Source: Zavarzinella formosa DSM 19928 (GTDB taxonomy: Bacteria > Planctomycetota > Planctomycetia > Gemmatales > Gemmataceae). From it: a stretch of 64,000 nucleotides of DNA. Positions 55,825 to 63,966 of this stretch are shown here, one piece after another. How positions within the stretch are numbered: position 1 is the first letter of the stretch; each line of letters opens with the position of its first letter. Position numbers and translations under genes: made by a program. Under the pieces are notes generated by a model. The model was not told the origin of the DNA. It saw nothing but the letters and a program-made list of their open reading frames with translations, and searched no databases. The stretch covers positions 171,023 to 235,022 of the forward strand of contig NZ_JH636444.1 of the NCBI RefSeq assembly GCF_000255705.1. Direction: 5' to 3'.

Positions 55825-58800
55825 TCACCGGACGTAAATGAATTCCTTCAAGTTGACCAGCACATGGGCGAAGTCCGTCCATGCCTTTGCCTCCTGACCA
55901 ACTCCGTATTCGGCGAGCTGGGCTTCCACAAAAGCCTTCCCGTCAACGAGTTCTTCGGCTGTCGCCGGTCGGCCGAAGGCCATCACATACATCCGTGCAA
56001 TCCGATCTTCCGTGGTGGCTTCTTTCACGGCGATGATCCGTTTGGCCCACAATTCCGTTTGCTGGTTCACCAGAGGGTTGTTTAGCATGGCGAGCGCCTG
56101 GGCCGGCACGTTGGACGACGAGCGGCGGCCGATGGTGGTGAAGGGCACCGGATAATCGAACGCCATGAAAAACGGATTCATGAAGTTCCGGCGCACTTGC
56201 AGATAGATGCTCCGGCGACCGGCTCCGTCGAGCGGCCCGCTGCCGCCGGGGCGGCCCCGACCCAGCATGAATGCGGTGAGGTGGGTGGGGACAGGGGGGC
56301 CTTCCATCGCAGGATCAAGGCGACCCGAGATGGCCAGCAGGGAATCACGGATGGCTTCGGCCTCCAAACGCCGGACGGGCATCTTGTGAAATAGTTCGTT
56401 CTTCGGATCTGCGGCATCCTCCTTTTGGTCGGCGATGCTTGCCTGTTGATACGTCCCGGACATCAAAATCAACTTGTGAAGTTTCTTGACGGACCACCCA
56501 TTCTCCACGAACCAACCGGCCAGCCAGTCAAGGAGTTCCGGGTGCGTCGGTCGCTGGCCCTGATAGCCAAAATCATCCGGGGAACGCACAATCCCCTCGC
56601 CGAAGTGATGCTTCCAAATGCGGTTGACGAGAACGCGGGCGGTCAGGGGATTAGTTCCGTCAGTAAGCTTGTCAGCCAGTTCAAGTCGGCCGCTGCCATT
56701 CTTGAATGGCGTCGGATCAATCGCCTCCAACAAATGCCGGGGAACTTCCTCGCCCGGATTCTTGTGGCTTCCCCGGATAAACACCCGCTCGTTCAGCCCG
56801 GTGCCATCGACAATGGCCAGCGCGCGACGGGCGGGGGGCAACGCCTTTTCTTGTTCACGAAACAACAGGCGAAGTTTCTTTTCTTCCTCGGTGATGGTCG
56901 GTGTGTTTGCCGAAGCGCCGAGAAGCAGATTCAGCAAACGGGACTGATCCGGGGTGAGGGATTCAACGCCATTCCATTTTTCGAGGGCTTCAGAAACTCG
57001 CTTGGTGAGTTCATTCGCAAACTGTTCTGGCGTCTCCGCGCCAACGGTTTCTTGCAAGAGTTTGACCGGCCCCTCGGGCGGCGTGTTTGGCTGATCGGCC
57101 TGAATGACATCGAGCAAACTGGCCCGGCCGTTCCCGTCGTCGAGCAATTCCACATAGGCCCGGTGACCTTTCCAACGTTTCACATTCTGAACATGCCAGC
57201 GGTTTTCATCTCCGGCAGCGCCGAACCGCAGACCGCCGTAAATCGGGTCTTGGATCAATTGATAATTATCAATGATCAGATTGACACGGACATCATTTCC
57301 GGGAACGCGATAGAGAATGAAATCCCGATCAATGACAAAAGTTGGCGACCGCAGCGAGCCGGTTAGTTTGGGGGAAAGGGTATTCGTGGCGATTGCCGGC
57401 AGAGGGATGCCGGTGATCTTTCCATCCTCGGCCATCGTGGCTTTCGGGATGTTCGTGGAAAATGCCTCTCCGCTCATCAACCATCCTGTTCGGGGCAGGG
57501 GGAGGGCATTGGTCTGTTTGGCCCACGCCGCCAGAGCGGCTTCTTGACGCTCGAATTTCTTCCTGACAGCCGGGATTTTTTGATTGAATTGTTCGGGAGT
57601 CATTCCCGCCAATGCGACAATCTCAGCCCATGTCGGCGAACCGCCAAGGAAGCCGGTGATTCCCTTCTCGGCCAGTTGTTTGCCCAAGGCAGCCGAGGTT
57701 CTGGCGATGGCCTTTGCTTCCAAATCATGGGTGGTTTGTTTCAAAGGCGAGAGCCATTTGGCCCGTTGTTCCGGTGAATCGATGAATGCTTTGTCGTGAC
57801 GCGAACTGGAGAGAATACCGAAAAGCGAATAGTAATCCTTGGTCGAGATCGCGTCAAACTTGTGATCGTGACAACGGGCGCATGACACCGTCAACCCAAG
57901 GAAGGTTTTGGCGAACACATCAATCTCGTTGTCCATTCGGTCAGCCTGGTCTTCCCGAACATCCACAGGGGAATGTTTCGCCTCACCGAGAAACCAAAAA
58001 CCCGTCCCTTGAACAGATTCGTTGGAACTATCAATTGGATTGGTTCGCGGTTTGGGCAACAGATCGCCGGCGATGTGTTCCCGCGCAAATTGATCGTAGG
58101 GGACATCCGCGTTCAAGGCCCGGATGACGTAATCCCGGTATCGCCATGCTTCAAACAATTCAAAATCGAATTCGTGGCCCAGTGTCTCGGCATAGCGAAC
58201 CAAGTCAAGCCAATGCCGGGCGTAACGCTCCCCGTAAGATTTGGAGGCCAGCAAGCGGTCGATCACCCGCTCCCAAGCGAGGGGTGATTCATCCTTCAGA
58301 AATTGATCAATTTCCTCGGCCGTTGGCGGCAACCCGGTCAGGTCAAGAGTCACCCGGCGAAGAAGCGTTCGCTTGTCGGCTTTGGCCGCGGGCTTCAATC
58401 CCTGCCGCGAGAGCTTTTCAAGGATGAACGAATCGACCGGCGTTGAAATAAACCCCGGCCCGTTCACCACGGGGACACTCACTTTTTTGACTGGTTGGAA
58501 CGACCAATGTTTGGCCCGTTCTTTCAAGTCGAATGGCTTTGGCCCGTTCCCTGCGGCCGCTCCCCCCGCCGGCCAGGCGGCGCCGTTTTTCACCCATTGA
58601 TTCAGTGTCGAGATGTCTTCATCGGAGAGTTTGCCCTTGGGGGGCATCTTGTTATCGCCCAGATAGTTCACCGCTTGAACGATTAGGCTTTTTTCCGGTT
58701 CCTTGGCGACAAACGCCGGGCCGGTGTCGCCGCCTTTGAGCGCCGCCTCTCGCGAATCGAGCCGTAGCCCCCCCTGTTGCTTTTTCTCGCCGTGGCAGCC

Positions 58801-58920
58801 CACGCAATGCGTCACCAGCAGCGGCCGGACCTTCTTCTCGAAGAACTCCAATTCGGCTTCCATCCCGAACGAGGCCGGGCCGGAGATTAACAAGGCTGAG
58901 CAAATGAGAAAGTGCTTCAT
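55825..58920 (-). CDS. PSD1 and planctomycete cytochrome C domain protein (DUF1549/DUF1553)
   Basis: 1031 aa with signal peptide (1-19). N-terminal planctomycete cytochrome c domain with one haem motif CVGCH (39-43) and the [11 protein letters not shown] follow-up. The DUF1549 (PSD1-type) domain occupies about 160-370 and the DUF1553 domain about 735-1000 ([20 protein letters not shown] and [16 protein letters not shown]). A beta-rich region lies between. The family is a planctomycete hallmark; it is exported and probably acts in sugar or sulfated-polymer oxidation, but no activity is proven. Usually followed by a DUF1501 gene, which is missing here. Confidence 0.95.
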   Translation of the reverse strand: MKHFLICSALLISGPASFGMEAELEFFEKKVRPLLVTHCVGCHGEKKQQGGLRLDSREAALKGGDTGPAFVAKEPEKSLIVQAVNYLGDNKMPPKGKLSDEDISTLNQWVKNGAAWPAGGAAAGNGPKPFDLKERAKHWSFQPVKKVSVPVVNGPGFISTPVDSFILEKLSRQGLKPAAKADKRTLLRRVTLDLTGLPPTAEEIDQFLKDESPLAWERVIDRLLASKSYGERYARHWLDLVRYAETLGHEFDFELFEAWRYRDYVIRALNADVPYDQFAREHIAGDLLPKPRTNPIDSSNESVQGTGFWFLGEAKHSPVDVREDQADRMDNEIDVFAKTFLGLTVSCARCHDHKFDAISTKDYYSLFGILSSSRHDKAFIDSPEQRAKWLSPLKQTTHDLEAKAIARTSAALGKQLAEKGITGFLGGSPTWAEIVALAGMTPEQFNQKIPAVRKKFERQEAALAAWAKQTNALPLPRTGWLMSGEAFSTNIPKATMAEDGKITGIPLPAIATNTLSPKLTGSLRSPTFVIDRDFILYRVPGNDVRVNLIIDNYQLIQDPIYGGLRFGAAGDENRWHVQNVKRWKGHRAYVELLDDGNGRASLLDVIQADQPNTPPEGPVKLLQETVGAETPEQFANELTKRVSEALEKWNGVESLTPDQSRLLNLLLGASANTPTITEEEKKLRLLFREQEKALPPARRALAIVDGTGLNERVFIRGSHKNPGEEVPRHLLEAIDPTPFKNGSGRLELADKLTDGTNPLTARVLVNRIWKHHFGEGIVRSPDDFGYQGQRPTHPELLDWLAGWFVENGWSVKKLHKLILMSGTYQQASIADQKEDAADPKNELFHKMPVRRLEAEAIRDSLLAISGRLDPAMEGPPVPTHLTAFMLGRGRPGGSGPLDGAGRRSIYLQVRRNFMNPFFMAFDYPVPFTTIGRRSSSNVPAQALAMLNNPLVNQQTELWAKRIIAVKEATTEDRIARMYVMAFGRPATAEELVDGKAFVEAQLAEYGVGQEAKAWTDFAHVLVNLKEFIYVR

Positions 58921-58994
58921 GGAACGCCAGGGAGGAGTCGGGTGGGTAGGCTACGACTATCTTCCGAAATTCCGGCCATGATCGCAAGCGATGG

Positions 58995-60062
58995 TCATGA
59001 TTTTCGGCCGTGAATCAGGAGATCATCCCCGAGGATCTCCGTTTTGATGTCCGTGAGAATCAGACAATCTTGAATCGAAGAAATGCCAGACCTCCCAATG
59101 GGCGACGGGGCCGCGAAGCCGCCGAAGAGCTTCGGAGCCACAAAAGCGAACACTTCATCAATCTCATCGGCCGCGAGAAAACTTCCCAGCACACCGCTTC
59201 CGCCTTCGACCAGCAGGTTTGTCATTCGCTTGGTCGCCAGCAATTCAAGTAACTCCATGACTGTTCTCACGGGAAGCAACTCGGCTCCGGCCGATTTCCA
59301 ATTGTGCAAGCGGGGAAAAACCTCGGGCGGGGCCGCCACCATGACCGGGGCTTCTTGAATCGTTTCCAACAATTTGAAGGAACGATCCATCCCTTCGCCC
59401 GTCGTGGTCATGACAATCCTCGCCGGTGTTCTTGCTCCCGCCGGGCGGGCCGTTAGCAGGGGATCGTCGGCGATCAGGGTTCCTCGACCCACGAGAATCG
59501 CATCCATCTTGCCCCGTATCTCATGAACCCGTTGCCGGGCAATTGCCCCGGTGATCCATTTTGACTCGCCGGAGGCCGTGGCAATCTTCCCGTCGAGGGT
59601 CATGGCCCATTTGGCGACGACCCATGATTTTCCGCGCAAGCGTTTCAGGTAAGGCGCGTTTAACCCGCGAGCAGCCAGTTCGCCAACGCCGACCTCGAAC
59701 GTGATGCCCGCCTCTCGGAGACGAGCGGCTCCCTGCCCCGCAACTTGCGGAAACGGGTCGAGCATCGCGGCGACGACCCGGCGAACCCCCGAGCGGATCA
59801 CCAGATCAGTGCAAGGGGGAGTTTTGCCGAAGTGGCAGCAAGGTTCGAGCGTGACATATAGCGTGCTTCCGCGAGCGGCCTCGCCGGCCATTCGCAGGGC
59901 GTTCACCTCGGCATGGGCCTGGCCGTATCGTTCGTGCCACCCCTCGCCGACAACAAGACCGTCCCGGACGACGACGGCGCCGACCATCGGATTGGGTTCG
60001 ACAAATCCCCGTCCCCGGTCGGCCAGGGCCAAAGCCCGCTGCATGTGTTCGAGATCGGTCAT
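58995..60062 (-). CDS. ribD: Bifunctional riboflavin biosynthesis deaminase/reductase
   Basis: 355 aa. The N-terminal cytidine-deaminase-like domain has the Zn site HAEVNAL (His50, Glu52) and PCCHFGKTPPC (Cys75, Cys84). The C-terminal reductase domain (about 145-350) has VVAKWAMTLDGKIA, SKWITG and NLLVEGGSGVLGSF. It performs two consecutive steps of riboflavin synthesis (pyrimidine deamination, then NADPH-dependent ribosyl reduction). Single gene, no FMN riboswitch seen upstream. Confidence 0.95.
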   Translation of the reverse strand: MTDLEHMQRALALADRGRGFVEPNPMVGAVVVRDGLVVGEGWHERYGQAHAEVNALRMAGEAARGSTLYVTLEPCCHFGKTPPCTDLVIRSGVRRVVAAMLDPFPQVAGQGAARLREAGITFEVGVGELAARGLNAPYLKRLRGKSWVVAKWAMTLDGKIATASGESKWITGAIARQRVHEIRGKMDAILVGRGTLIADDPLLTARPAGARTPARIVMTTTGEGMDRSFKLLETIQEAPVMVAAPPEVFPRLHNWKSAGAELLPVRTVMELLELLATKRMTNLLVEGGSGVLGSFLAADEIDEVFAFVAPKLFGGFAAPSPIGRSGISSIQDCLILTDIKTEILGDDLLIHGRKS

Positions 60063-60313
60063 GATTCCGGTTTCTGAAAATTTCGCGTGAACCTAGTTTG
60101 GCCTGCGGCGTCAATCATGGCAAGCAAGAGTTGAGATACCAAGAACAACGTAACCGAGACTGAGCGAATCCCATGTTAGCCCTTGATTATTCAACGACGT
60201 CCGAACGGCTGGATCGCCTTGAAAGCGACGCCGCCCGTGAGCGGAGCGCATTGCGGGCTGACAGTCGCCCAATCCCCGGAAGCACCTGACGGCACATATT
60301 GCATCTGAAACAT

Positions 60314-60352
60314 GCAAGGCCGGGGCTTCCGCAACAGGAACCCCGGCCTTGC
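60314..60352. repeat. Very stable hairpin upstream of the tRNA cluster
   Basis: In the 314-bp gap between ribD and the tRNAs. Outer stem GCAAGGCCGGGG (60314-60325) / CCCCGGCCTTGC (60341-60352), then, after one bulged base, TTCC / GGAA closing a GCAACA loop: 16 pairs in total. No T-run follows on either strand. It could be a terminator of an element not seen, a processing site, or a small repeat. The rest of 60063-60376 shows no ORF or RNA I can support. Confidence 0.55.
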
Positions 60353-60376
60353 GGCGTTTAAGGGTTCACCAAAAAC

Positions 60377-60449
60377 GGTCCATTCGTCTAGTGGCCAAGG
60401 ACACCGGCTTTTCACGCCGATAACGGGGGTTCGATTCCCCCATGGACCA
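60377..60449 (+). tRNA. tRNA-Glu (UUC)
   Basis: 73 nt. Acceptor GGTCCAT / ATGGACC, D-arm GTCTAGTGGCCAAGGAC, anticodon loop TTTTCAC (anticodon TTC), T-arm GGGGGTTCGATTCCCCC; A73; CCA not encoded. All arms are canonical. First of a seven-member cluster. Confidence 0.95.
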
Positions 60450-60460
60450 GCCTGTTTATT

Positions 60461-60534
60461 GCCCTCGTGGAGCAGTCGCGTAGCTCGCCACTTTGTCAAA
60501 GTGGAGGTCGCCGGTTCGAGTCCGGTCGGGGGCG
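60461..60534 (+). tRNA. tRNA-Asp (GUC)
   Basis: 74 nt. Acceptor GCCCTCG / CGGGGGC (one G-U), anticodon loop with GTC in CCACTTTGTCAAAGTGG, T-arm GCCGGTTCGAGTCCGGT, discriminator G73. CCA not encoded. Begins 11 bases after tRNA-Glu. Confidence 0.95.
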
Positions 60535-60546
60535 CTGATGAATGAC

Positions 60547-60621
60547 GGCACGGTACGCCAACCGGAAGAGCGGCCAAGCTCAAACCTTGGATTAGTGTGG
60601 GTTCGACTCCCACCCGTGTCA
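60547..60621 (+). tRNA. Atypical class I tRNA with Leu anticodon (CAA)
   Basis: 75 nt. Acceptor GGCACGG / CCGTGTC (one G-U), D-arm CGC...GCG with GG in the loop, anticodon stem CCAAG / CTTGG with loop CTCAAAC (anticodon CAA at 60581-60583), a variable loop of only 6 nt, and T-arm GTGGG-TTCGACT-CCCAC; A73. All stems pair well, but canonical bacterial tRNA-Leu has a long variable arm. Sister of the GAG tRNA at 61106. Confidence 0.8.
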
Positions 60622-60630
60622 TGTGGAAAT

Positions 60631-60712
60631 GGGTCGGAAGGCACTGGGATGCCAGACGGATTGTAATCCCGTCGCACTTGATGCTTGGTTGGTTCGATTC
60701 CAACCCGGCCCA
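60631..60712 (+). tRNA. tRNA-Tyr (GUA)
   Basis: 82 nt, class II. Acceptor GGGTCGG / CCGGCCC, D-stem GGCA / TGCC, anticodon loop TTGTAAT (anticodon GTA), a true variable arm with GCA-CTTGA-TGC stem, T-arm GTTGG / CCAAC; A73. This shows that the cluster's other tRNAs could carry long arms but do not. Confidence 0.92.
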
Positions 60713-60744
60713 TCAATGGAATTTCAGAAAAGGAAAGGAACATC

Positions 60745-60981
60745 ATGAAACGCAACGATCTCTATCGTCAATGCCGGCTCATCAAGCGCATCCGCGACGG
60801 TGAGCGAATCCTGATGTCCCAACACTCGGCCGATTTCGCCAAAGTCAGCCGAGTAGCAAAATTCGAAGAAGAATCCGGCAACTGGGACGTTTCACTCGTC
60901 GGAGGCGCGATCAACGATACGCAACTTGATGAGAATCAACTGGCTCATCGGCGATTCAAACGAGAAACGTCGAACGATTGA
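60745..60981 (+). CDS. Small hypothetical protein encoded inside the tRNA cluster
   Basis: 78 aa, strongly charged, with no motif I recognise (RQCRLIKRIRDGERILMSQ at the N-terminal side, NDTQLDENQLAHRRF near the C-terminus). The ATG at 60745 has AAAGGAAAGGAA immediately upstream, one of the best RBSs in the window. It lies between tRNA-Tyr and the Leu (CAG) tRNA, on the tRNA strand. An in-frame start further left would run through tRNA-Tyr and is rejected. Function unknown; co-transcription with the tRNAs is inferred. Confidence 0.7.
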   Translation: MKRNDLYRQCRLIKRIRDGERILMSQHSADFAKVSRVAKFEEESGNWDVSLVGGAINDTQLDENQLAHRRFKRETSND

Positions 60982-61020
60982 ACAGAAGCGGGGTTGGGCG
61001 ACAACCTCCCTTGTAATTTC

Positions 61021-61094
61021 GGTGATGTGGCCCAATTGGAAGAGGCAGCGGTCTCAGAAGCCGCCCGGTGTGGGTTCGACCCCCACCATCACCA
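61021..61094 (+). tRNA. Atypical class I tRNA with Leu anticodon (CAG)
   Basis: 74 nt. Acceptor GGTGATG / CATCACC (perfect), D-stem GCC / GGC with GG in the loop, anticodon stem GCGGT / GCCGC, loop CTCAGAA (CAG at 61055-61057), 5-nt variable loop CCGGT, T-arm GTGGG-TTCGACC-CCCAC; A73. It folds perfectly but without the long variable arm expected of tRNA-Leu. Its anticodon arm resembles that of the truncated tRNA-Met downstream. Confidence 0.82.
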
Positions 61095-61105
61095 TGTTTG
61101 AATTT

Positions 61106-61179
61106 GGCCGGGTACGCCAACTGGATGAGCGGTCAGGTCGAGAGCCTGATGTTTGCGGGTTCGACTCCCGCCTTGGCCA
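61106..61179 (+). tRNA. Atypical class I tRNA with Leu anticodon (GAG) and C33
   Basis: 74 nt. Acceptor GGCCGGG / CTTGGCC (two G-U), D-arm CGC / GCG, anticodon stem TCAGG / CCTGA, loop TCGAGAG. The base before the anticodon is C, not the near-universal U33. Short 5-nt variable loop, T-arm GCGGG-TTCGACT-CCCGC; A73. Its 5' half closely matches the CAA tRNA at 60547, so they look paralogous. Confidence 0.72.
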
Positions 61180-61182
61180 TTG

Positions 61183-61224
61183 CGGTGTGGACTGGAGCGG
61201 TTCCAGCACGGTCTCATAAGCTGT
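61183..61224 (+). pseudogene. 5' half of a tRNA-Met-like gene, truncated after the anticodon arm
   Basis: D-stem CTGG / CCAG (61192-61195, 61203-61206) around a GG-containing loop. Anticodon stem ACGGT / GCTGT (61208-61212, 61220-61224) with loop CTCATAA, anticodon CAT. A ~7-nt 5' acceptor strand precedes. No variable loop, T-arm or 3' acceptor follows: the sequence changes to an unrelated inverted repeat at 61225. Best explained as a tRNA gene split by insertion of the neighbouring integrative element. Confidence 0.7.
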
Positions 61225-61230
61225 TTAGAT

Positions 61231-61257
61231 GGCAAATCGTCGGCGACTGGATTTGCC
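61231..61257. repeat. Inverted repeat at the element/tRNA junction
   Basis: GGCAAATC (61231-61238) pairs with GATTTGCC (61250-61257); inside, GTC/GAC can extend the stem. It lies 6 bases after the truncated tRNA arm and is followed by GGTGTTTTG. Either a terminator for the tRNA transcript or part of the integrase core/arm site. No gene lies in 61258-61387. Confidence 0.5.
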
Positions 61258-61387
61258 GGTGTTTTGCGGAGCCAACTCCATTTTTGCCAGTTTTCTCGGG
61301 TAAAACACGATCAAAAGAATCAACAAGTTTCATCAGTCATTAGCCACCAATCGCAAAACTGCCCCCAAGATTGACCCTAAGATTTCT

Positions 61388-62695
61388 TCAGCCGAAGATG
61401 TCTGGCAGGCGTTCGACCTGCGATGAAAGGTCGTGGGTCTGAAACTTGGTGTAGTACTTCATGGTCAACTCTGGCGTGCTGTGGCGCATAAGGCGCTGAG
61501 CATGCTGGATTGGCACGCCGGCGCGGGCCAGCGAAGTGCCAAATGTCGTTCGCAAGGCGTGGAAATCAATCAATCCATCATCGGTTTCGATCTCAATTTT
61601 GGCCGCCTTCAGATCGCGCCGAAGCATCTTGGCGGCGACATGGTGAAGATAGTCGGCGGGCCATAACGGGCCTCTTGCGGGTTGCGATGCGAGCCAAGGG
61701 CGAAGCATTGCGGCAACTCCCGAGGCGATGGGTTGTTTGGCTTCCTTGCCGTTCTTGGCGGCCTCGGGCGCCAAGTAAACCCAAGGCGACTTATCGTCCA
61801 GGTGGAACGATGATCTTGTCAGGGACGCGCATTCCTGCACTCTGAACCCGGTGTAAAGCGCGACGAGGTACAGGGCCACGCGGTTCGGCGGGGAGATCGG
61901 GCAGCAATTCAATTTGAGTGTTCCGGCCGTGGTGATGAGTTTGACGGTTTCTTCGGGCGATAGTGCGCGCCGCTCAAAAGTCGTCCGTCCGGTGACATCG
62001 AGAATCTTGGCCCCGCGCATCGGATCGGCCTCGAAATAGGTCTGATCGACGCACCACTTGGTGAAGGTACGCACGGCTTTCAAGTAGTGGTTGCTGGTTT
62101 GCGCGCTGATCGGGTCGTCTTCTCTTTCGCGAAATATCTTCAGAACGCGATTCACATTCTTCGGCGTCAAGTCAACAAATTTTGATGCTTTAAGTTCGGC
62201 GATGACAGCCAAGACGCGATTCTTCGTAAGCACCACAGTCACCCGAAGCATGTCCTCATCAAGCCGCGAATTGGCCCATTCCTCGACAAGATCGGTGAGC
62301 AGCTTTCCGGCCCGGAGATGGACGCCTTCGGATAGATCGCCGCTCCTGACCTGTCGGATTCTCCGCTCGATGTCCAGTTTCATTTGCTCGCTGGACGTCC
62401 GACTGAGAGATGCCTTGATCCGCTTGCGTTTTCCGAGATGATCTTCGTATTCAATCCACCAGCAATCAACTTTCACCAAGCATTTTGACGGGTCGCTTTC
62501 GCACAGCGGCGCGACAAATTTCCTCTTTTGACGCCCCGTCCATTTCGCGTGCCTGATGCCTTTGATGGTCACGATGACGGCGCCTGAAGGGATCGGCCGG
62601 GAGTATTTTGGCTTGTACAGATGAGCCATCGTTTGATTCTCAAGTGGTTGCGGCAAGAGGGTTTTTGAAATTCGCGAGAACTTTTCGTTTGCCAT
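61388..62695 (-). CDS. int: Tyrosine-type site-specific integrase
   Basis: 435 aa from the Met at 62695. An N-terminal arm/SAM-like region (about 130-260; DPISAQTSNHYLKAVRTFTKW) is followed by the catalytic domain with Arg285 (YTGFRVQEC), HALRTTFGTSLARAG (His-x-x-Arg near 380), RHSTPELT (second His near 408) and the nucleophile Tyr in MKYYTKF near 416. All catalytic residues are visible, so probably active. Longer frames to 62866 run into Cys/Arg-rich antisense of a repeat tract and are rejected. Its 3' end faces the split tRNA-Met, the classic int-att layout. Confidence 0.92.
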   Translation of the reverse strand: MANEKFSRISKTLLPQPLENQTMAHLYKPKYSRPIPSGAVIVTIKGIRHAKWTGRQKRKFVAPLCESDPSKCLVKVDCWWIEYEDHLGKRKRIKASLSRTSSEQMKLDIERRIRQVRSGDLSEGVHLRAGKLLTDLVEEWANSRLDEDMLRVTVVLTKNRVLAVIAELKASKFVDLTPKNVNRVLKIFREREDDPISAQTSNHYLKAVRTFTKWCVDQTYFEADPMRGAKILDVTGRTTFERRALSPEETVKLITTAGTLKLNCCPISPPNRVALYLVALYTGFRVQECASLTRSSFHLDDKSPWVYLAPEAAKNGKEAKQPIASGVAAMLRPWLASQPARGPLWPADYLHHVAAKMLRRDLKAAKIEIETDDGLIDFHALRTTFGTSLARAGVPIQHAQRLMRHSTPELTMKYYTKFQTHDLSSQVERLPDIFG

Positions 62696-62761
62696 CTCGT
62701 CAAAGGGGGATATATGATTAGTGTTCACCTGTCCACTATCTCCCACCCTGAGCAAATCACG

Positions 62762-62968
62762 ATGGCCGCAACGCAAGAAAGCCGCGAGGAAGCGCACGCA
62801 GACGCGCACGCAGACGCACCGACACAACCAAAGGCATTGGATGTGTTGCTGAACGATATTAGGCATTTCTTGGAGCGGACGTATCCCGATGCGGAGTACG
62901 CGAGCCTGACGGTCAAGCTTCCGGGGCGCGTGCCGATGGCTGTCTTCCCGGTGATTCCCAGGGCGTGA
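62762..62968 (+). CDS. Small hypothetical protein, divergent from the integrase
   Basis: 68 aa. N-terminus with a tandem HADAHADA repeat encoded by a doubled GCACGCAGACGC unit, then LDVLLNDIRHFLERTYPDAEYA. No family recognised. The RBS is weak (GAG). It ends 3 bp before the convergent RHH-like gene. It may be real or an ORF by chance. Confidence 0.42.
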   Translation: MAATQESREEAHADAHADAPTQPKALDVLLNDIRHFLERTYPDAEYASLTVKLPGRVPMAVFPVIPRA

Positions 62969-62971
62969 TGG

Positions 62972-63235
62972 TCAAATGTCTGGCGCGGCGTCCGTCTCGC
63001 CCTTGGCCTTTTTGATGACCTTGGCGCGGGCGGCGATTTGCTTGTAGGCTGCCGTGACTTGCGGGCGCAAAAGAGGATCAATCCAAGAGGCCATTGTTAC
63101 GAGCGGCTCACCGTCTTTCCTGTCGGCATTTTCAAATTCAATGACCCATTTCAGCATGTCAGCCAGGTCGGTATAGGCGCGGATCTGACGGCTGTAAGGC
63201 TCTTCTTCACGCGACACGATGCGTTTCTTGGCCAT
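62972..63235 (-). CDS. Small RHH-like (ribbon-helix-helix) hypothetical protein
   Basis: 87 aa from the ATG at 63235 (GGGAA six bases upstream; the frame is open to 63340). SRQIRAYTDLADMLKWV and MASWIDPLLRPQVTAAYKQI resemble the small planctomycete proteins with a beta strand plus two helices and a DxLLRPxV motif, often treated as ribbon-helix-helix regulators or antitoxins. No toxin partner is beside it. Divergent from the HTH gene; it may bind the intervening palindromes (inference). Confidence 0.6.
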   Translation of the reverse strand: MAKKRIVSREEEPYSRQIRAYTDLADMLKWVIEFENADRKDGEPLVTMASWIDPLLRPQVTAAYKQIAARAKVIKKAKGETDAAPDI

Positions 63236-63366
63236 TGTCGTTCCCATGCGTTGCGTCCTGTTCACGGGGTGGGGATGTACTTTGTAACCGCGTGACCTGT
63301 TACAGATCACAATAATCAAGTTCGCTTCGGCATTGCACACATTTAGCCAGAATCATTTAGATTCAG

Positions 63367-63393
63367 TTGACAGTAACATGATGTCGGTATACC
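63367..63393 (+). promoter_or_regulatory. Candidate promoter for the HTH gene
   Basis: Perfect -35 TTGACA (63367-63372), 15-bp spacer, TATACC (63388-63393). A 15-bp spacer is short, which often means regulation by a DNA-bending activator or a twisting repressor. It lies 53 bp before the ATG at 63446. Confidence 0.45.
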
Positions 63394-63408
63394 GTATTGT
63401 GTGTACAC
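63385..63408. promoter_or_regulatory. Two palindromes overlapping the promoter (operator candidates)
   Basis: CGGTATACCG (63385-63394, perfect 10-bp palindrome, covers the -10) and GTGTACAC (63401-63408, perfect 8-bp palindrome). Placed between divergent regulators, as expected for an auto-regulated operator. Confidence 0.45.
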
Positions 63409-63445
63409 GTTACCGATCTTAAATCACTCGAACGGGTGAAACTCA

Positions 63446-63709
63446 ATGGCCACAAAAGCAATCACCACCGCGAAGGCGGTGGACAATCCAGAATGGCGAA
63501 CGCCGGCCGAGGCGGGCGAGTTGCTTCACTGTCACAAAAACACGATCAATCGGACATACGCGGGCGTGTTCACCGAAATCCGGCCTTACGGATTCGGCCG
63601 GGGCAAGCCGGTTTTTTACCTCCTCGACGAGATCAACCTTTTCAAATCGACCGGTGATCGTGACGCGGTTCGCGAGCATCGAAAAAAACTCAAGCGACTC
63701 AGCAAGTGA
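63446..63709 (+). CDS. Excisionase/MerR-like helix-turn-helix protein
   Basis: 87 aa. Central WRTPAEAGELLHCHKNTINR is a helix-turn-helix of the HTH_17/excisionase type, followed by a wing (YGFGRGKPVFYLLDEINLF) and a basic C-terminal helix. A small DNA-binding protein near an integrase and divergent from a regulator suggests an excisionase or regulator of element transfer. RBS GGGTGAA. Confidence 0.68.
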   Translation: MATKAITTAKAVDNPEWRTPAEAGELLHCHKNTINRTYAGVFTEIRPYGFGRGKPVFYLLDEINLFKSTGDRDAVREHRKKLKRLSK

Positions 63710-63720
63710 GGGATTCAGAG

Positions 63721-63966
63721 ATGAGCATGGGACCACCGGCAACGGCCGAGTTCGTCAACACGGAAGCTGCACGAATGAGTCAGCACGTGCCGCTTCGGAT
63801 CGGGCATCGAATGCGGGTGATTCAGGAAGGCGACTATTTCGGGCAGTGCGGCCGGGTGTGTGAAATCTCACGCGACCCGGTGAACAAAGCGGACTACGTG
63901 GACTTGATCCTCGACGGCAGCGGCGAGCGCGTGGGCTTTGACCGCTCGCTTGTCGAGCGGGTGTGA
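63721..63966 (+). CDS. Small hypothetical protein, possibly KOW-like
   Basis: 81 aa. Beta-rich: RIGHRMRVIQEGDYFGQCGRV followed by DYVDLILDGSGERVGFDRSL, reminiscent of KOW-type or short SH3-like folds. The ATG at 63721 (GAGGGA region upstream) follows the HTH gene stop by 11 bp, so it probably lies in the same unit. No defined function. Confidence 0.5.
   Translation: MSMGPPATAEFVNTEAARMSQHVPLRIGHRMRVIQEGDYFGQCGRVCEISRDPVNKADYVDLILDGSGERVGFDRSLVERV

Noticed and set aside
60191-60703. 170-aa minus-strand ORF across the tRNA cluster
   Set aside because: Runs antisense through tRNA-Glu, Asp, Leu and Tyr genes; no RBS and no homology pattern.
60597-60803. ORF reading through tRNA-Tyr
   Set aside because: In-frame through a perfectly folded tRNA; the better gene start is the ATG at 60745 with a strong RBS in another frame.
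61258-61387. Group I intron in the tRNA-Met anticodon region
   Set aside because: The ~160 bp after the anticodon arm show no P/Q/R/S-like core and no 3' exon with a T-arm; integrase-mediated splitting explains the layout better.
62696-62866. N-terminal extension of the integrase rich in Cys/Arg/Val
   Set aside because: This is antisense translation of the GCACGCAGACGC repeat of the divergent small ORF, not an integrase domain.
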